Positions 26,229 through 35,110 of a stretch of 38,043 bases of DNA are shown here, piece by piece. Made by a program: the position numbers and the translations under genes. A model generated the notes under the pieces. That model saw nothing but the letters and a program-made list of their open reading frames with translations, did not search any database and had not been told where the DNA came from. The stretch's first letter is position 1, and each line of letters opens with the position of its first letter. Source of the DNA: Gammaproteobacteria bacterium. GTDB taxonomy: Bacteria > Pseudomonadota > Gammaproteobacteria > Eutrophobiales > Eutrophobiaceae. The DNA is taken from NCBI GenBank assembly GCA_003250975.1, contig QKIY01000031.1, positions 1 through 38,043 of the forward strand. Direction: 5' to 3'.

Positions 26229-27401
26229 TTAGTTTTCCGTTTCAGGGTGCAACACACGGCCAATGGCACCATTGTCGGGTGAGAGTCTGGCTGGTCGAAA
26301 GATATCGACCTTTCGGAAAAACTGGTCGGTAAAAAAGATACGACCGTCACTATCGATGTCTATTCCCGAGGGTAGCATATAGCCTGCTGGTTGGCTGTTC
26401 CGAGTCCGGCTACCGATAAACATCAGTAATTGTCCCTGGGAATCGAAGATCTGGAAATTGGCCAGGGATGTATCCGCAACATAGACATTTCCGTCCGGAT
26501 CCGTAGCGATACCCTTGGGGCGTGAAAACTGTCCAGTGCGGTTGCCGATAGAACCGAAGGCACGGAGAAATTTGCCATCGCGATCGAATATCTGGACCCT
26601 GAAATTGCCGCTATCAACAACGCTGAGTGTGCCGTCCGGTCCCATGTCTATGTCCTTGGGCAGGTTGAACTGACCTTCCTCCTTGCCACGGTGCCCGAAA
26701 TCGAACAGATGTTCTCCGGACTGAGTGTTGAAAACACGCACGCGGTGTTCTTCTGTTTGAACTCCCCCCGTGTCTACTGCATACAGGCGTGTACCTTCAG
26801 GGTCTACGGCCACATGTGAGAGGCGGTGGAACCAGTCAGAACCGCCAATGGCATTAAGAAAATTGCCTTTGGCATCGTATATCATCACGGAACCCAGTGT
26901 AATGTCGGCAACATAGAGATTGCACTCCGCATCGGTATCGAGGCCCAGAGGCTTCCTCAGCAGGCCCGGGTGAGTAGTTCCGATAGTAAAATAATTCTTG
27001 TTACTGAAATCGAAAACGGCAATATGGCGTCTGACAGTGTCACTGACATAGACCTTTCCGCCACAGGCAGAGACATCGTACGGTTTCCCCAATGCTTCGC
27101 CCATCTTCGATTTTTTTTCACCGGTTAGAAATTCACGCCAGGAATCCTCTTCAGTTCGTTCAAGCATCTGACCACTGTTGAAAAGTGTAAACTCGTAATA
27201 GAAACGCGGTGAATCAGGTGGCGGCGGGAAAACAATATTATTTACAGCGTCGTCCGATTCCTCTTTTTTTGCGGTATCGGAACCGCCGCAGGCAACTAAA
27301 GTAAATATAATGGCCAATAACGCAATAATCCGGAATTTGGGATAGCAGCCCTGTGGCATCGTTATGTAATTGTTCGTGGCTGTTTTCAGAAATTTAACCA
27401 T
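26229..27401 (-). CDS. NHL-repeat beta-propeller lipoprotein
   Basis: 390 residues with a lipobox (FTLVAC, about residue 38), a linker with VFPPPPDSPRFYY, then about six NHL blades (GKVYVSDTVRRHIAVFD, CNLYVADITLGSVMIYD, GNVYVADTSLANFQIFD, GRIFFTDQFFRKVDIF). The PPPP linker is shared with the lipoprotein at 16140, so both belong to one subfamily. The start at 27401 or the in-frame ATG at 27359 are both possible. It is separated from the tetraheme gene by 198 bp that contain the phased TTAC site, so it is probably its own transcription unit. It is divergent from the diheme cytochrome gene. Confidence 0.88.
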   Translation of the reverse strand: MVKFLKTATNNYITMPQGCYPKFRIIALLAIIFTLVACGGSDTAKKEESDDAVNNIVFPPPPDSPRFYYEFTLFNSGQMLERTEEDSWREFLTGEKKSKMGEALGKPYDVSACGGKVYVSDTVRRHIAVFDFSNKNYFTIGTTHPGLLRKPLGLDTDAECNLYVADITLGSVMIYDAKGNFLNAIGGSDWFHRLSHVAVDPEGTRLYAVDTGGVQTEEHRVRVFNTQSGEHLFDFGHRGKEEGQFNLPKDIDMGPDGTLSVVDSGNFRVQIFDRDGKFLRAFGSIGNRTGQFSRPKGIATDPDGNVYVADTSLANFQIFDSQGQLLMFIGSRTRNSQPAGYMLPSGIDIDSDGRIFFTDQFFRKVDIFRPARLSPDNGAIGRVLHPETEN

Positions 27402-27423
27402 TGGCTTTCAAAAGCGCTAGACA

Positions 27424-27461
27424 GGATATATTATTGATAGCTTATCATTAATTATATATCC
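27424..27461. promoter_or_regulatory. Long imperfect palindrome in the divergent promoter region
   Basis: GGATATAT and ATATATCC bound a central TTGATA-GCT-TATCA, giving a near-symmetrical element of about 38 bp. It lies midway between the divergent NHL lipoprotein and diheme cytochrome genes. The centre resembles an FNR half-site pair but has a 5-nt rather than 4-nt spacer, so a different dimeric regulator is as likely. Confidence 0.5.
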
Positions 27462-27535
27462 AGTTTGTTAATCTATTGTAATTGTTATGTATGCGAACAT
27501 TAGAAGCGGAAAATACTTGTAAAATCATATTTGGT

Positions 27536-28276
27536 ATGTTCAAAAACAGATTCTTACATCCGGTGGTATATATTCTGTTAGCCTGTGCTTTTTCCTGCCA
27601 TGCACTTGCAGCAGAAACAGATACACAGGATGCAGCGGAACTCTATCATGACTATTGTTCTGTATGTCATGGAGACAAGGGCGATGGTAATTCACGTGCG
27701 AAACAAGGTCTTGTAACGCCTCCACGCGATTTCACACAGCCCGGACTCAGCGAGGTTTTGTCGCGCGATCTAATGATTGATGTGGTATTGCATGGTCGCC
27801 CTGGTACTGCCATGGCTGGCTGGTCCACGCGCTTAAGCATACAACAGGCTGAAAATGTAGTTGATTTTATCCGTAACAATTTCATGATGCAGCAAGCAGG
27901 TCAATCTGCAATGGATAATAAGGACCATGGAGACAGGCATCAGGGTATAAGCATGCAACAGGCTTTTACAGGGGGTCTGGAGGGAGATGCTGAGAATGGG
28001 AAACAGTTCTATGAAGAAAATTGTGCGACCTGCCATGGAATCAAGGGAGATGGCAATGGTCCGCGTGCATATTTTATCTTTCCAAAACCCAGAAATTTCC
28101 TGAGCGAAAGTTCACAACTACGGCTCAACCGGGTGGTATTGTTTAATGCCATTAAATACGGTATTCGCGGCAAGGAAATGCCTGCCTGGGGCAAGGTAAT
28201 CAGCGATCAACAAATTGCAAATGTAGCAGAATACGTATTCACCTCGATGGTTCAGCCAGAAACAGGAAGCCGATGA
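27536..28276 (+). CDS. Diheme class I cytochrome c
   Basis: 247 residues from the ATG at 27536. This start gives a proper signal peptide (FLHPVVYILLACAFSCHALA); the ATG at 27482 would add 18 unlikely residues. Two cytochrome c domains have CSVCHGDKGDG with Met in GRPGTAMAGW, and CATCHGIKGDG with Met in GKEMPAWGK, so both haems should have His/Met ligation. The likely role is a periplasmic electron carrier of fairly high potential. The gene converges on a related triheme cytochrome 48 bp downstream. Confidence 0.92.
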   Translation: MFKNRFLHPVVYILLACAFSCHALAAETDTQDAAELYHDYCSVCHGDKGDGNSRAKQGLVTPPRDFTQPGLSEVLSRDLMIDVVLHGRPGTAMAGWSTRLSIQQAENVVDFIRNNFMMQQAGQSAMDNKDHGDRHQGISMQQAFTGGLEGDAENGKQFYEENCATCHGIKGDGNGPRAYFIFPKPRNFLSESSQLRLNRVVLFNAIKYGIRGKEMPAWGKVISDQQIANVAEYVFTSMVQPETGSR

Positions 28277-28324
28277 AGAAAGCGTGATGCCAGAACGGCT
28301 GTCGATATTCAAGAGATAATGACG

Positions 28325-29374
28325 CTAATCCTGCATCCCTGCCCTGGTTTTCTCAGGACTTTCTTTGCCGGTTCCGAAGGCATATTTTAAAAACATTGCA
28401 ATATCTTCGACCTGGGCAGTAGATAGCACATGTTTCCAGGCAGGCATGGATGTACCGGGCACGCCTTCAAGTATGGTTTTAACCAGCTCATCGGTACTCA
28501 AACTCGATATGAAATCACCTGCCGCGAAATTTCTCGGGCTCGGATCAAGAAAGCTCCCAATCCAGTTTTTGGCAGTACCGTCAGGCGCATGGCAGAAAGC
28601 GCAATTATCCAGATATAATCGACGGCCACGCATTTCCTGCTCGCTCAAATTGCCCACAGGAGGGGGTTTTTCATGCAGGCGATGTACTGATGCCCCAGAT
28701 ATGGCATCAATATTATCTACCTTATGTGAATAGTGATCACGTGGATAAGAAACAGCCCGGATGTCCCATGTGGGCGGGGACTTTCCAGGCTTTCCATGGT
28801 CATGACAACTGATGCAGGCGTTTATATACAATAGTTTTCCTGCATATTGCTGTTTATCAAGTTCTTCCCACGGTGTCTCCAGGGGGATTTCTCCGGTTAC
28901 AAACGGAAATGCGGCGGCATACCGATCATGATGGGGCCAGCCATTTTCACTGGTGTGATAACGTAGCTGACTGGAATTTCCTGTCATCAGGTTTTCCCTG
29001 ATGTAATCGACAACATTTTCAATTTCCCTGTCATTTAATACTGAATCAAATGACACCATGGCCGTGCCCGGGCGACCGTGCCTGATGGTCTTCAACATTG
29101 AATCCCGCGTCAGAGTGATCCGTTTGGCTTTGGTAAAATTTGCTGGAGGGGGATCAAGGTATGTGCTGGCAAGGGTATTCGCGTTACCTGCATAACCGTG
29201 GCACTGATAGCAGTAAAAATTGTAAATGTCTCTACCATTGCGTGTATCATTCTCTGTTTCGGCCATGGCAGTAGAGATTTCCACACCGGGTATGGAAATA
29301 GACAATAGTGAACTTGCCAGGAGACAGATGAATAAAAAACCGCATGAGAAAGTATTGTTATTTTGGTTTTGCAA
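28325..29374 (-). CDS. Triheme cytochrome c with class I-type domains
   Basis: 349 residues with a signal peptide or anchor (about 1-38). Haem motifs are CYQCHGYAGN (Met ligand in GRPGTAMVSF), CISCHDHGK (no clear Met ligand nearby) and CAFCHAPDGT (Met in GTSMPAWK). The first domain is homologous to domain 1 of the diheme cytochrome at 27536 (HGRPGTAM, then ENVVDYIREN). The central haem may use a His ligand from the long segment between about 190 and 250. The promoter region is shared with the divergent Sel1 gene and contains phased TTAC repeats. Confidence 0.9.
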   Translation of the reverse strand: MQNQNNNTFSCGFLFICLLASSLLSISIPGVEISTAMAETENDTRNGRDIYNFYCYQCHGYAGNANTLASTYLDPPPANFTKAKRITLTRDSMLKTIRHGRPGTAMVSFDSVLNDREIENVVDYIRENLMTGNSSQLRYHTSENGWPHHDRYAAAFPFVTGEIPLETPWEELDKQQYAGKLLYINACISCHDHGKPGKSPPTWDIRAVSYPRDHYSHKVDNIDAISGASVHRLHEKPPPVGNLSEQEMRGRRLYLDNCAFCHAPDGTAKNWIGSFLDPSPRNFAAGDFISSLSTDELVKTILEGVPGTSMPAWKHVLSTAQVEDIAMFLKYAFGTGKESPEKTRAGMQD

Positions 29375-29448
29375 TTTACGGGTATGTCCAGTTTATAATG
29401 ATATCAAGATGAATTTACATCATTAATTTCATTTTCCTGTTTTTCAAG

Positions 29449-29480
29449 AGATTACGAAGAACTTACAAAGAGCTTACATT
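29449..29480. promoter_or_regulatory. Three phased TTAC repeats between divergent cytochrome and Sel1 genes
   Basis: TTAC begins at 29452, 29463 and 29474, exactly 11 bp apart (TTACGAAGAAC, TTACAAAGAGC, TTACATTCGG). The site is about 80-100 bp from the start of the triheme gene (29374) and about 160-190 bp from the Sel1 gene (29639). It could serve either direction. Confidence 0.6.
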
Positions 29481-29638
29481 CGGTTTAATTTTGGCAAATA
29501 CACTGTTTAATATCAGCAAGTCGATTTATTATAATCTGCAATCCGGTTAGCAATTGGGTTTATATTTCTGGGCATTATAAAACATGTATGTGCGTTATTC
29601 GGCCACTTGATTAAGGCTTCCATCTGTTAAAGGCTGGT

Positions 29639-30301
29639 ATGAATAAAGAATCGATAATTATAGCTACCAATCCCGGCAGAAACGGGAAAATAAAAAATCC
29701 TTTTTTGAAGAACATTATGGTATCGCTCGTTTTTACCTGTGTTTTTCTTAGTACTGGCGTTCATGCCTCTCCTGAAGATGTTACCCGGCAGGGGATGGAA
29801 GCATTTAGCGAGGGAGATACCATCGGTGCAATGCGCCTCTATCGCGAGGCGGCCGGGGAAGGCTATGCACCGGCTCAGGAAAAATTGGCGTTTATACTCT
29901 GGCGGTCAGGTGACTATGAGGAGGCATTTTTCTGGTATCAAAAGGCGGCCGAGCAGAATAATGCCGAGGGCCAATATGGTTTGGGCATGATGTACCTGGC
30001 TGGTGAAGGGGTTGAAAAAGATACAGAACGGGGATTGCAACTGATTCGTGCCGCTGCTGATCAGGAGCTGTTCAGAGCCATGAGGAGTATGTTTTATTCT
30101 TACAGGGATGGTCAACATGGTCTCCCGGCAGATCCCGAACAGGCGCAATTCTGGTTGCAGAAAATGGCTGATTCGGGCAATCAATGGGCGATAAATGAGC
30201 TGGCCGGGAACCGTGGCAATGGAGAGCCTGAATCTACAACTGGCGAAGAAAATGCATCAACCGTTGAAAATGCAGTGGACAAGGATCCGGTAAAACAGTA
30301 A
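29639..30301 (+). CDS. Exported Sel1-repeat protein
   Basis: 220 residues. A signal peptide lies at about 27-43 (MVSLVFTCVFLSTGVHA); the in-frame ATG at 29717 is an alternative start that removes an unusual 26-residue leader. Three or four Sel1-like repeats follow (AAGEGYAPAQEKLAFILW, AEQNNAEGQYGLGMMYLAGEGV, AADQELFRAMRSMFYSYRDG). The tail is acidic and Glu/Asn-rich. It probably acts as a periplasmic protein-interaction adaptor. It starts an operon with the monohaem cytochrome 12 nt downstream. The repeats resemble those of the Ser/Thr kinase at 10150. Confidence 0.85.
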   Translation: MNKESIIIATNPGRNGKIKNPFLKNIMVSLVFTCVFLSTGVHASPEDVTRQGMEAFSEGDTIGAMRLYREAAGEGYAPAQEKLAFILWRSGDYEEAFFWYQKAAEQNNAEGQYGLGMMYLAGEGVEKDTERGLQLIRAAADQELFRAMRSMFYSYRDGQHGLPADPEQAQFWLQKMADSGNQWAINELAGNRGNGEPESTTGEENASTVENAVDKDPVKQ

Positions 30302-30313
30302 CTAATTGTATTC

Positions 30314-30625
30314 ATGAAAAAATTACACCTCAATTCCCTTCTTTGGGCAGCACTCCTGATGAGTGTGGCAAGCGCGGCAACGGCAGATATCAGGGAGGGA
30401 AGCCAAGTATACGCTAAGAACTGCGAAATCTGTCATGCTGGCGATGGCAGTGGTGCGGTGCCGGATGCTCCCAATTTTCGTTATGGTGACAGCCTGATTA
30501 GATCGGACACGGATTTGTTCAACTCCATCAGTTCGGGTAAGGGGATGATGCCCGCCTTCCAGGGTGTCCTTAGTGAACAGGAAATCCTGAACGTTATCAT
30601 TTATCTCAGAACCTTATATCAATGA
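30314..30625 (+). CDS. Small monohaem cytochrome c
   Basis: 103 residues with a signal peptide (ending SAATADI). One CEICHAGDGSG motif is present, with Met ligands available in GKGMMPAFQG, typical of a class I (cytochrome c551/c6-like) carrier. The stop overlaps the next start as ATGA. It lies in an operon with propeller lipoproteins and the ccm genes. Confidence 0.92.
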   Translation: MKKLHLNSLLWAALLMSVASAATADIREGSQVYAKNCEICHAGDGSGAVPDAPNFRYGDSLIRSDTDLFNSISSGKGMMPAFQGVLSEQEILNVIIYLRTLYQ

Positions 30626-31746
30626 AATCACTAAGGCTGGTATATATCTGTTGCATAGTGGCGGTGTTGTTTGCCTGTTCTGATAATGAGGAATCTGGCC
30701 AAGGACAGAAATCATCAACAAATTTTTCTACGATTGCTCATGAGAGGATGTCAGATTTCCCTTCAGTGCTGGAATCTTTCCATACCGGTGATAATGTTTA
30801 CGTGCGCTCATTGGCCAAAGACCCCAATTACGAAATACTCTGGGTCGGTACGTCCGTTGGTGTCTTGAAGATTGATCTAGCGACGGGGAAAGTGTTGGAG
30901 ACATTTACCCGTGATGATGGTCTTGCCAATGAATATATCTTCGCAATCGGAATTGATAGTCTCGGTTACAAGTGGTTCGGCACAAACGCCGGTGGGGTAT
31001 CACGTTACAAGGATGGTCAATGGAAAGTCTTTTTCCCGTTGAATGGCCTGGCTGACTACTGGGTTTACTCATTTGCAGAACAAAAAAACGGTGCCTTCTG
31101 GATAGGGACCTGGGCTGGCGTTAACAGGGTTGATCTTGAGACCATGAAATTTACAACTTTTGTTAAAGAGCTTATCAATGAATGGGTATATGCAATTGAT
31201 GTAGATTCTTCCGACAGGGTCTGGTTTGGTACTGAAGGCGGGATATCCATGTTCGATGGTGAATCCTGGCGGCACTGGACCCATGAGGATGGCGTGGGTG
31301 CGGAAAATACGGCGGATTTACCAATTAGTACCAATACTGGTCTTGGTACCCGGAGCAGGCATGAGCTTAGTGTCATCAGCCAGGGGATGGAGACCTATAA
31401 CCCGAATTATGTGTTTGCACTGCATATTGCGCCGGATGACACTGTCTGGGTAGGCACCTGGGGCGGGGGAGTCGCTCATTTTGACGGTAAAGCATGGCGG
31501 AATCTCACAGTAGATGATGGCCTGGCCGGCAATATTGTTTACAGCATAGAACAAACGGAAGAAGGTGTATTCTGGTTTGGTACTAATCATGGGTTGAGCC
31601 GGTACGACGGCAATTCATGGCATAATTATAATGTTCATGACGGCCTGCTTGGAAATGATGTCTATTCGATTGCCTCTACTCCTGATGGTGAAATTTGGGT
31701 AGGCACCAAAAACGGGGTTACACGGCTCGGGCAGGTGGAAGAATGA
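30622..31746 (+). CDS. Reg_prop beta-propeller lipoprotein
   Basis: 374 residues with a lipobox (AVLFAC, about residue 15). Repeats of the two-component-regulator-propeller type follow (LWVGTSVGVLKID, WFGTNAGGVSRYKDGQW, FWIGTWAGVNRVD, WVGTWGGGVAHFDGKAW, WFGTNHGLSRYDGNSW). The repeat is normally the sensor part of hybrid kinases; here it is a free-standing lipoprotein with no signalling domain. It is followed by a tandem paralogue with ATGA overlap. Its place next to a monohaem cytochrome and the ccm genes suggests a redox-related envelope role. The ligand is unknown. Confidence 0.88.
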   Translation: MKSLRLVYICCIVAVLFACSDNEESGQGQKSSTNFSTIAHERMSDFPSVLESFHTGDNVYVRSLAKDPNYEILWVGTSVGVLKIDLATGKVLETFTRDDGLANEYIFAIGIDSLGYKWFGTNAGGVSRYKDGQWKVFFPLNGLADYWVYSFAEQKNGAFWIGTWAGVNRVDLETMKFTTFVKELINEWVYAIDVDSSDRVWFGTEGGISMFDGESWRHWTHEDGVGAENTADLPISTNTGLGTRSRHELSVISQGMETYNPNYVFALHIAPDDTVWVGTWGGGVAHFDGKAWRNLTVDDGLAGNIVYSIEQTEEGVFWFGTNHGLSRYDGNSWHNYNVHDGLLGNDVYSIASTPDGEIWVGTKNGVTRLGQVEE

Positions 31747-33026
31747 TAACATCCCGTACCAATATCATTGGATGTTTGGGTCCCTTTGTTCTGCCCGCCT
31801 TGCTTGCCGCCATATTGTCTAGCAGTGGTTGTAATAATTCTGATGATAATGCGGACGAGACTGAACAGTCAGGTAATGCTAAACCGGTTGCCGAGAATGA
31901 GTACCACGCTGATCAAAACAAACATCGTGACGGAATTTCTTCTACCGGCGATACTTTGCATGCGGGATTACCGCATGAGCAGGAATATTCCATAAACCCG
32001 GATGCTGATTTTACCCATTTTCGCGTTGGCCCACGAAATGTGAAGGCTATTCTTGCAGACGGTGACATTGTGTGGGTTGGAACATCTGGCGGAATCATAC
32101 GCTATAACACAGTTAATGATTCTTATGAGTTATTTGACGTGAAGAGCGGACTGCTTGCAAACGGGATTTTTCATTTGAGCAAGTATAAAGGCCAGCTTCT
32201 CTCCGGAACATACGGTGGTGGTATGGCTTTGATGAAAGATGATGGTAAGGGATGGGATATATATAATATTCCGAATGGTCTTGCAGATGCTTTCGTATAT
32301 GACGTGCAGGAGATGGATAACGGTGATATCTGGATTGCAACCTGGTCTGGCGCGAACCTGATTCGGGGCGGCAAGCTGGATATTCCGGACAAGTGGGAAA
32401 TCTTTACCGTCAAGAATACAAACAAAGGACTGCCAAACGACTGGGTATACGCCCTTGAGAAAGGAACGGATGGATCAATTTGGTTTGCCACCGAAGGTGG
32501 CCTTGCGCACTACAAGGATGGTCGATGGAGTAACTGGAAACATGAAGATGGTCTGGGTGCACCGTATGAGGTTGTACATGACCAAATCGCATTCAAGGCA
32601 GATCCACAGATGAATTCGGAACATCATACAAGGCAAAAGCAGGAATTCGGCCTTGAAAATGTTGATGTTGCCTATAATCCCAATTATATAGTGGCGCTGC
32701 TGATTGATCGAAATGGAATTATCTGGTGTGGAACTTGGGGAGGCGGTCTTGCCAGATTCGATGGCAGCAGCTGGAAAAACTATACTGTCAATGACGGGTT
32801 GCCCGGCAATCATGTGTTCATGTTATATGAGGACCCCGAAGGTTTTTTGTGGATAGGGACTTCGAAAGGCCTGGCCAGGAAAGACGGGGAGACTTTTTCT
32901 ATATACACTACAAAAGACGGCCTGTTTGCCAACAATATCTTCGCGATGACCAAATCAGACAATGGTGATTACTGGGTCGGAAGTTATGGTGGTGTGGCGC
33001 GAATATCAGGTTTTCCACCGCATTAG
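31743..33026 (+). CDS. Reg_prop beta-propeller lipoprotein (tandem paralogue)
   Basis: 427 residues from the ATG at 31743. The start overlaps the previous stop (ATGA) and gives a lipobox at SSSGC (about residue 31). An acidic linker (about 33-75) precedes repeats like those of its neighbour (VWVGTSGGIIRYN, WIATWSGANLIRGG, WFATEGGLAHYKDGRW, WCGTWGGGLARFDGSSW, WIGTSKGLARKDG). The shared segments EHEDG/KHEDGLG and YNPNY show that the two arose by duplication. An 84-bp gap with a weak hairpin (33067-33081) separates it from ccmF. Confidence 0.87.
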   Translation: MITSRTNIIGCLGPFVLPALLAAILSSSGCNNSDDNADETEQSGNAKPVAENEYHADQNKHRDGISSTGDTLHAGLPHEQEYSINPDADFTHFRVGPRNVKAILADGDIVWVGTSGGIIRYNTVNDSYELFDVKSGLLANGIFHLSKYKGQLLSGTYGGGMALMKDDGKGWDIYNIPNGLADAFVYDVQEMDNGDIWIATWSGANLIRGGKLDIPDKWEIFTVKNTNKGLPNDWVYALEKGTDGSIWFATEGGLAHYKDGRWSNWKHEDGLGAPYEVVHDQIAFKADPQMNSEHHTRQKQEFGLENVDVAYNPNYIVALLIDRNGIIWCGTWGGGLARFDGSSWKNYTVNDGLPGNHVFMLYEDPEGFLWIGTSKGLARKDGETFSIYTTKDGLFANNIFAMTKSDNGDYWVGSYGGVARISGFPPH

Positions 33027-33110
33027 GATTAACATAGGTAGAATGCGGGAGAAAATACATCAGACGACCCTGATTTAGGGTTATTTATAAAAAGCAGGTG
33101 GTAACCGCTT

Positions 33111-35108
33111 ATGATTCCTGAAATTGGACAGTTGGTCCTTATCATCGCATTGAGTCTTGCATGTTTCCTGGCATTCTTTGCCCTGGCAGGAACGGCAAGG
33201 GGATATTCCGGCTGGATAGCGATGGCCCGTCCACTGGCACAAGGCCAGTTTTTGTTTATTGCAATAGCCTTCCTATGCCTGGCATACAGTTTTCTTACCA
33301 ATGATTTCTCAGTCAACTATGTCGCGCAAAACTCGAATTCCTTGCTGCCATGGTGGTACAGGATTTCAGCTATCTGGGGAGCGCATGAAGGCTCGATGCT
33401 ATTATGGTCCCTGATCCTGTCACTCTGGATGCTGGCAGTAAGCATTTTTAGCCGTGGACTTCCGGATGTATTTCTTGCGCGGATTCTGGGTGTGATGGGT
33501 CTGGTTAGTATCGGCTTTTTGCTCTTTATGTTGTTGACCTCGAATCCCTTCACCCGCTTATGGCCGGCTCCCCAGGATGGAGCCGATCTTAACCCGCTCT
33601 TGCAGGATTTTGGCCTGATAATTCATCCGCCGATGTTATACATGGGGTATGTTGGCTTTTCTGTTGCCTTCGGATTTGCCATCGCCGCGTTGCTCGATGG
33701 CCGGCTTGATGCAACCTGGGCGCGGTGGTCGAGACCCTGGACAATCGCAGCATGGATGTTCCTGACCATAGGGATCGCCCTGGGTAGCTGGTGGGCATAT
33801 TATGAACTGGGCTGGGGCGGATGGTGGTTCTGGGACCCGGTTGAAAACGCATCGTTTATGCCATGGCTGGTTGGAACAGCACTGATACATTCCCTTGCTG
33901 CAACTGAGAAACGGGGCGTTTTAAAACACTGGACCATCCTTCTGGCAATTTGTGCATTTTCATTGAGCCTGTTGGGGACATTTCTGGTGCGTTCGGGGGT
34001 TTTAACTTCGGTGCATGCATTTGCTACTGACCCTGCAAGAGGTGTATTTATTCTGATTTTTCTGGGAATCGTGATCGGGGGTTCATTAACCCTCTATGCT
34101 TGGCGGGCCCCCGGCAATCTTGAAGGAGCAACATTTAAACCCGTGTCCCGAGAGACGCTGTTGTTGATCAATAACATATTACTCGTGGTGGCCATGGCCA
34201 CGATTCTTCTGGGTACGCTCTATCCACTCATATTGGATGCGCTTGGGCTTGGAAAACTGTCAGTTGGCGCACCGTATTTTAATGCTGTTTTTGTTCCGTT
34301 GATGGTATTTGTCGCGTTGTTTCAAGTATGCGGTGTTATAGCTTATTGGCGCCAGGATAATGTCAAACGCATATTGCAGCAGCTGCGTTATGCAGCTATC
34401 GGCAGCATCGTTATCGGGACACTGTGTGTCATAATGCTCGCAAACATCTCTGCCCTGGTAGCTGCTATAGGCATTGTCCTGGGGGCATTTGCCATAATTG
34501 GCAGCGCACATAATTTTTACACACAGGCCACCAAAAATCAGGAACATTGGTTGTCACTGCGAAAATTATCCCGCTCGTTTTACGGAATGACTTTAGCTCA
34601 TGCCGGATTTGGCATCACCATTATTGGAGTTACAGTGTCAAGTATCTACAGCACGGAAACACATGTGAGAATGGCGCCGGGCGACAGTGTCAATCTGAGC
34701 GGTTATACATTCAAGCTTGATGATCTGAGAGATGTTAAAGGTCCTAATTACCAATCGAAAACTGCCGATATACAGGTGCTGAAAGATGGTGTACCGGTCA
34801 TGAAATTACGTCCGGAAAAGAGAGTATATAATGTCCGTACTATGCCGATGACGGAGGCGGGTATAGACGCCGGCTTTACCCGGGACCTGTATGCTTCAAT
34901 CGGTGATGAGGTTGGTGTAAATGCATGGAGTTTCCGGTTTTATTACAAGCCGTTTATCCGCTGGATATGGCTCGGCGCCATTTTCATGGCGTTTGGCGGT
35001 TTTCTGGTGATAATCGATAAACGATATAGACTGGCTGCAATTATCAGAAAACAATCCTCTGACAGGAGATATTATGGCAGTGATGAACAACCGCAGCAGG
35101 CGAATTAA
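33111..35108 (+). CDS. ccmF: Cytochrome c haem lyase subunit CcmF (System I)
   Basis: 665 residues, the usual CcmF length, with about 14-15 membrane helices. The WWD haem-binding motif (WGGWWFWDPVENASFMPW) lies at about 234-251. Also conserved are FLVRSGVLTSVHAFA after it and LRPEKRVY in the large C-terminal periplasmic domain. With CcmH and CcmI it transfers haem from holo-CcmE to apocytochrome CXXCH motifs. It is followed by ccmG after 2 nt. No ccmABCDE genes lie in front of it here, so these must be elsewhere if System I is complete. Confidence 0.97.
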   Translation: MIPEIGQLVLIIALSLACFLAFFALAGTARGYSGWIAMARPLAQGQFLFIAIAFLCLAYSFLTNDFSVNYVAQNSNSLLPWWYRISAIWGAHEGSMLLWSLILSLWMLAVSIFSRGLPDVFLARILGVMGLVSIGFLLFMLLTSNPFTRLWPAPQDGADLNPLLQDFGLIIHPPMLYMGYVGFSVAFGFAIAALLDGRLDATWARWSRPWTIAAWMFLTIGIALGSWWAYYELGWGGWWFWDPVENASFMPWLVGTALIHSLAATEKRGVLKHWTILLAICAFSLSLLGTFLVRSGVLTSVHAFATDPARGVFILIFLGIVIGGSLTLYAWRAPGNLEGATFKPVSRETLLLINNILLVVAMATILLGTLYPLILDALGLGKLSVGAPYFNAVFVPLMVFVALFQVCGVIAYWRQDNVKRILQQLRYAAIGSIVIGTLCVIMLANISALVAAIGIVLGAFAIIGSAHNFYTQATKNQEHWLSLRKLSRSFYGMTLAHAGFGITIIGVTVSSIYSTETHVRMAPGDSVNLSGYTFKLDDLRDVKGPNYQSKTADIQVLKDGVPVMKLRPEKRVYNVRTMPMTEAGIDAGFTRDLYASIGDEVGVNAWSFRFYYKPFIRWIWLGAIFMAFGGFLVIIDKRYRLAAIIRKQSSDRRYYGSDEQPQQAN

Positions 35109-35110
35109 CT

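Noticed and set aside
27482-27535. Upstream ATG for the diheme cytochrome
   Set aside because: The extra 18 residues precede a complete signal peptide and do not look like one.
33067-33081. Hairpin ACCCT/AGGGT between the propeller gene and ccmF
   Set aside because: A 5-bp stem without a T-run is too weak to call a terminator.
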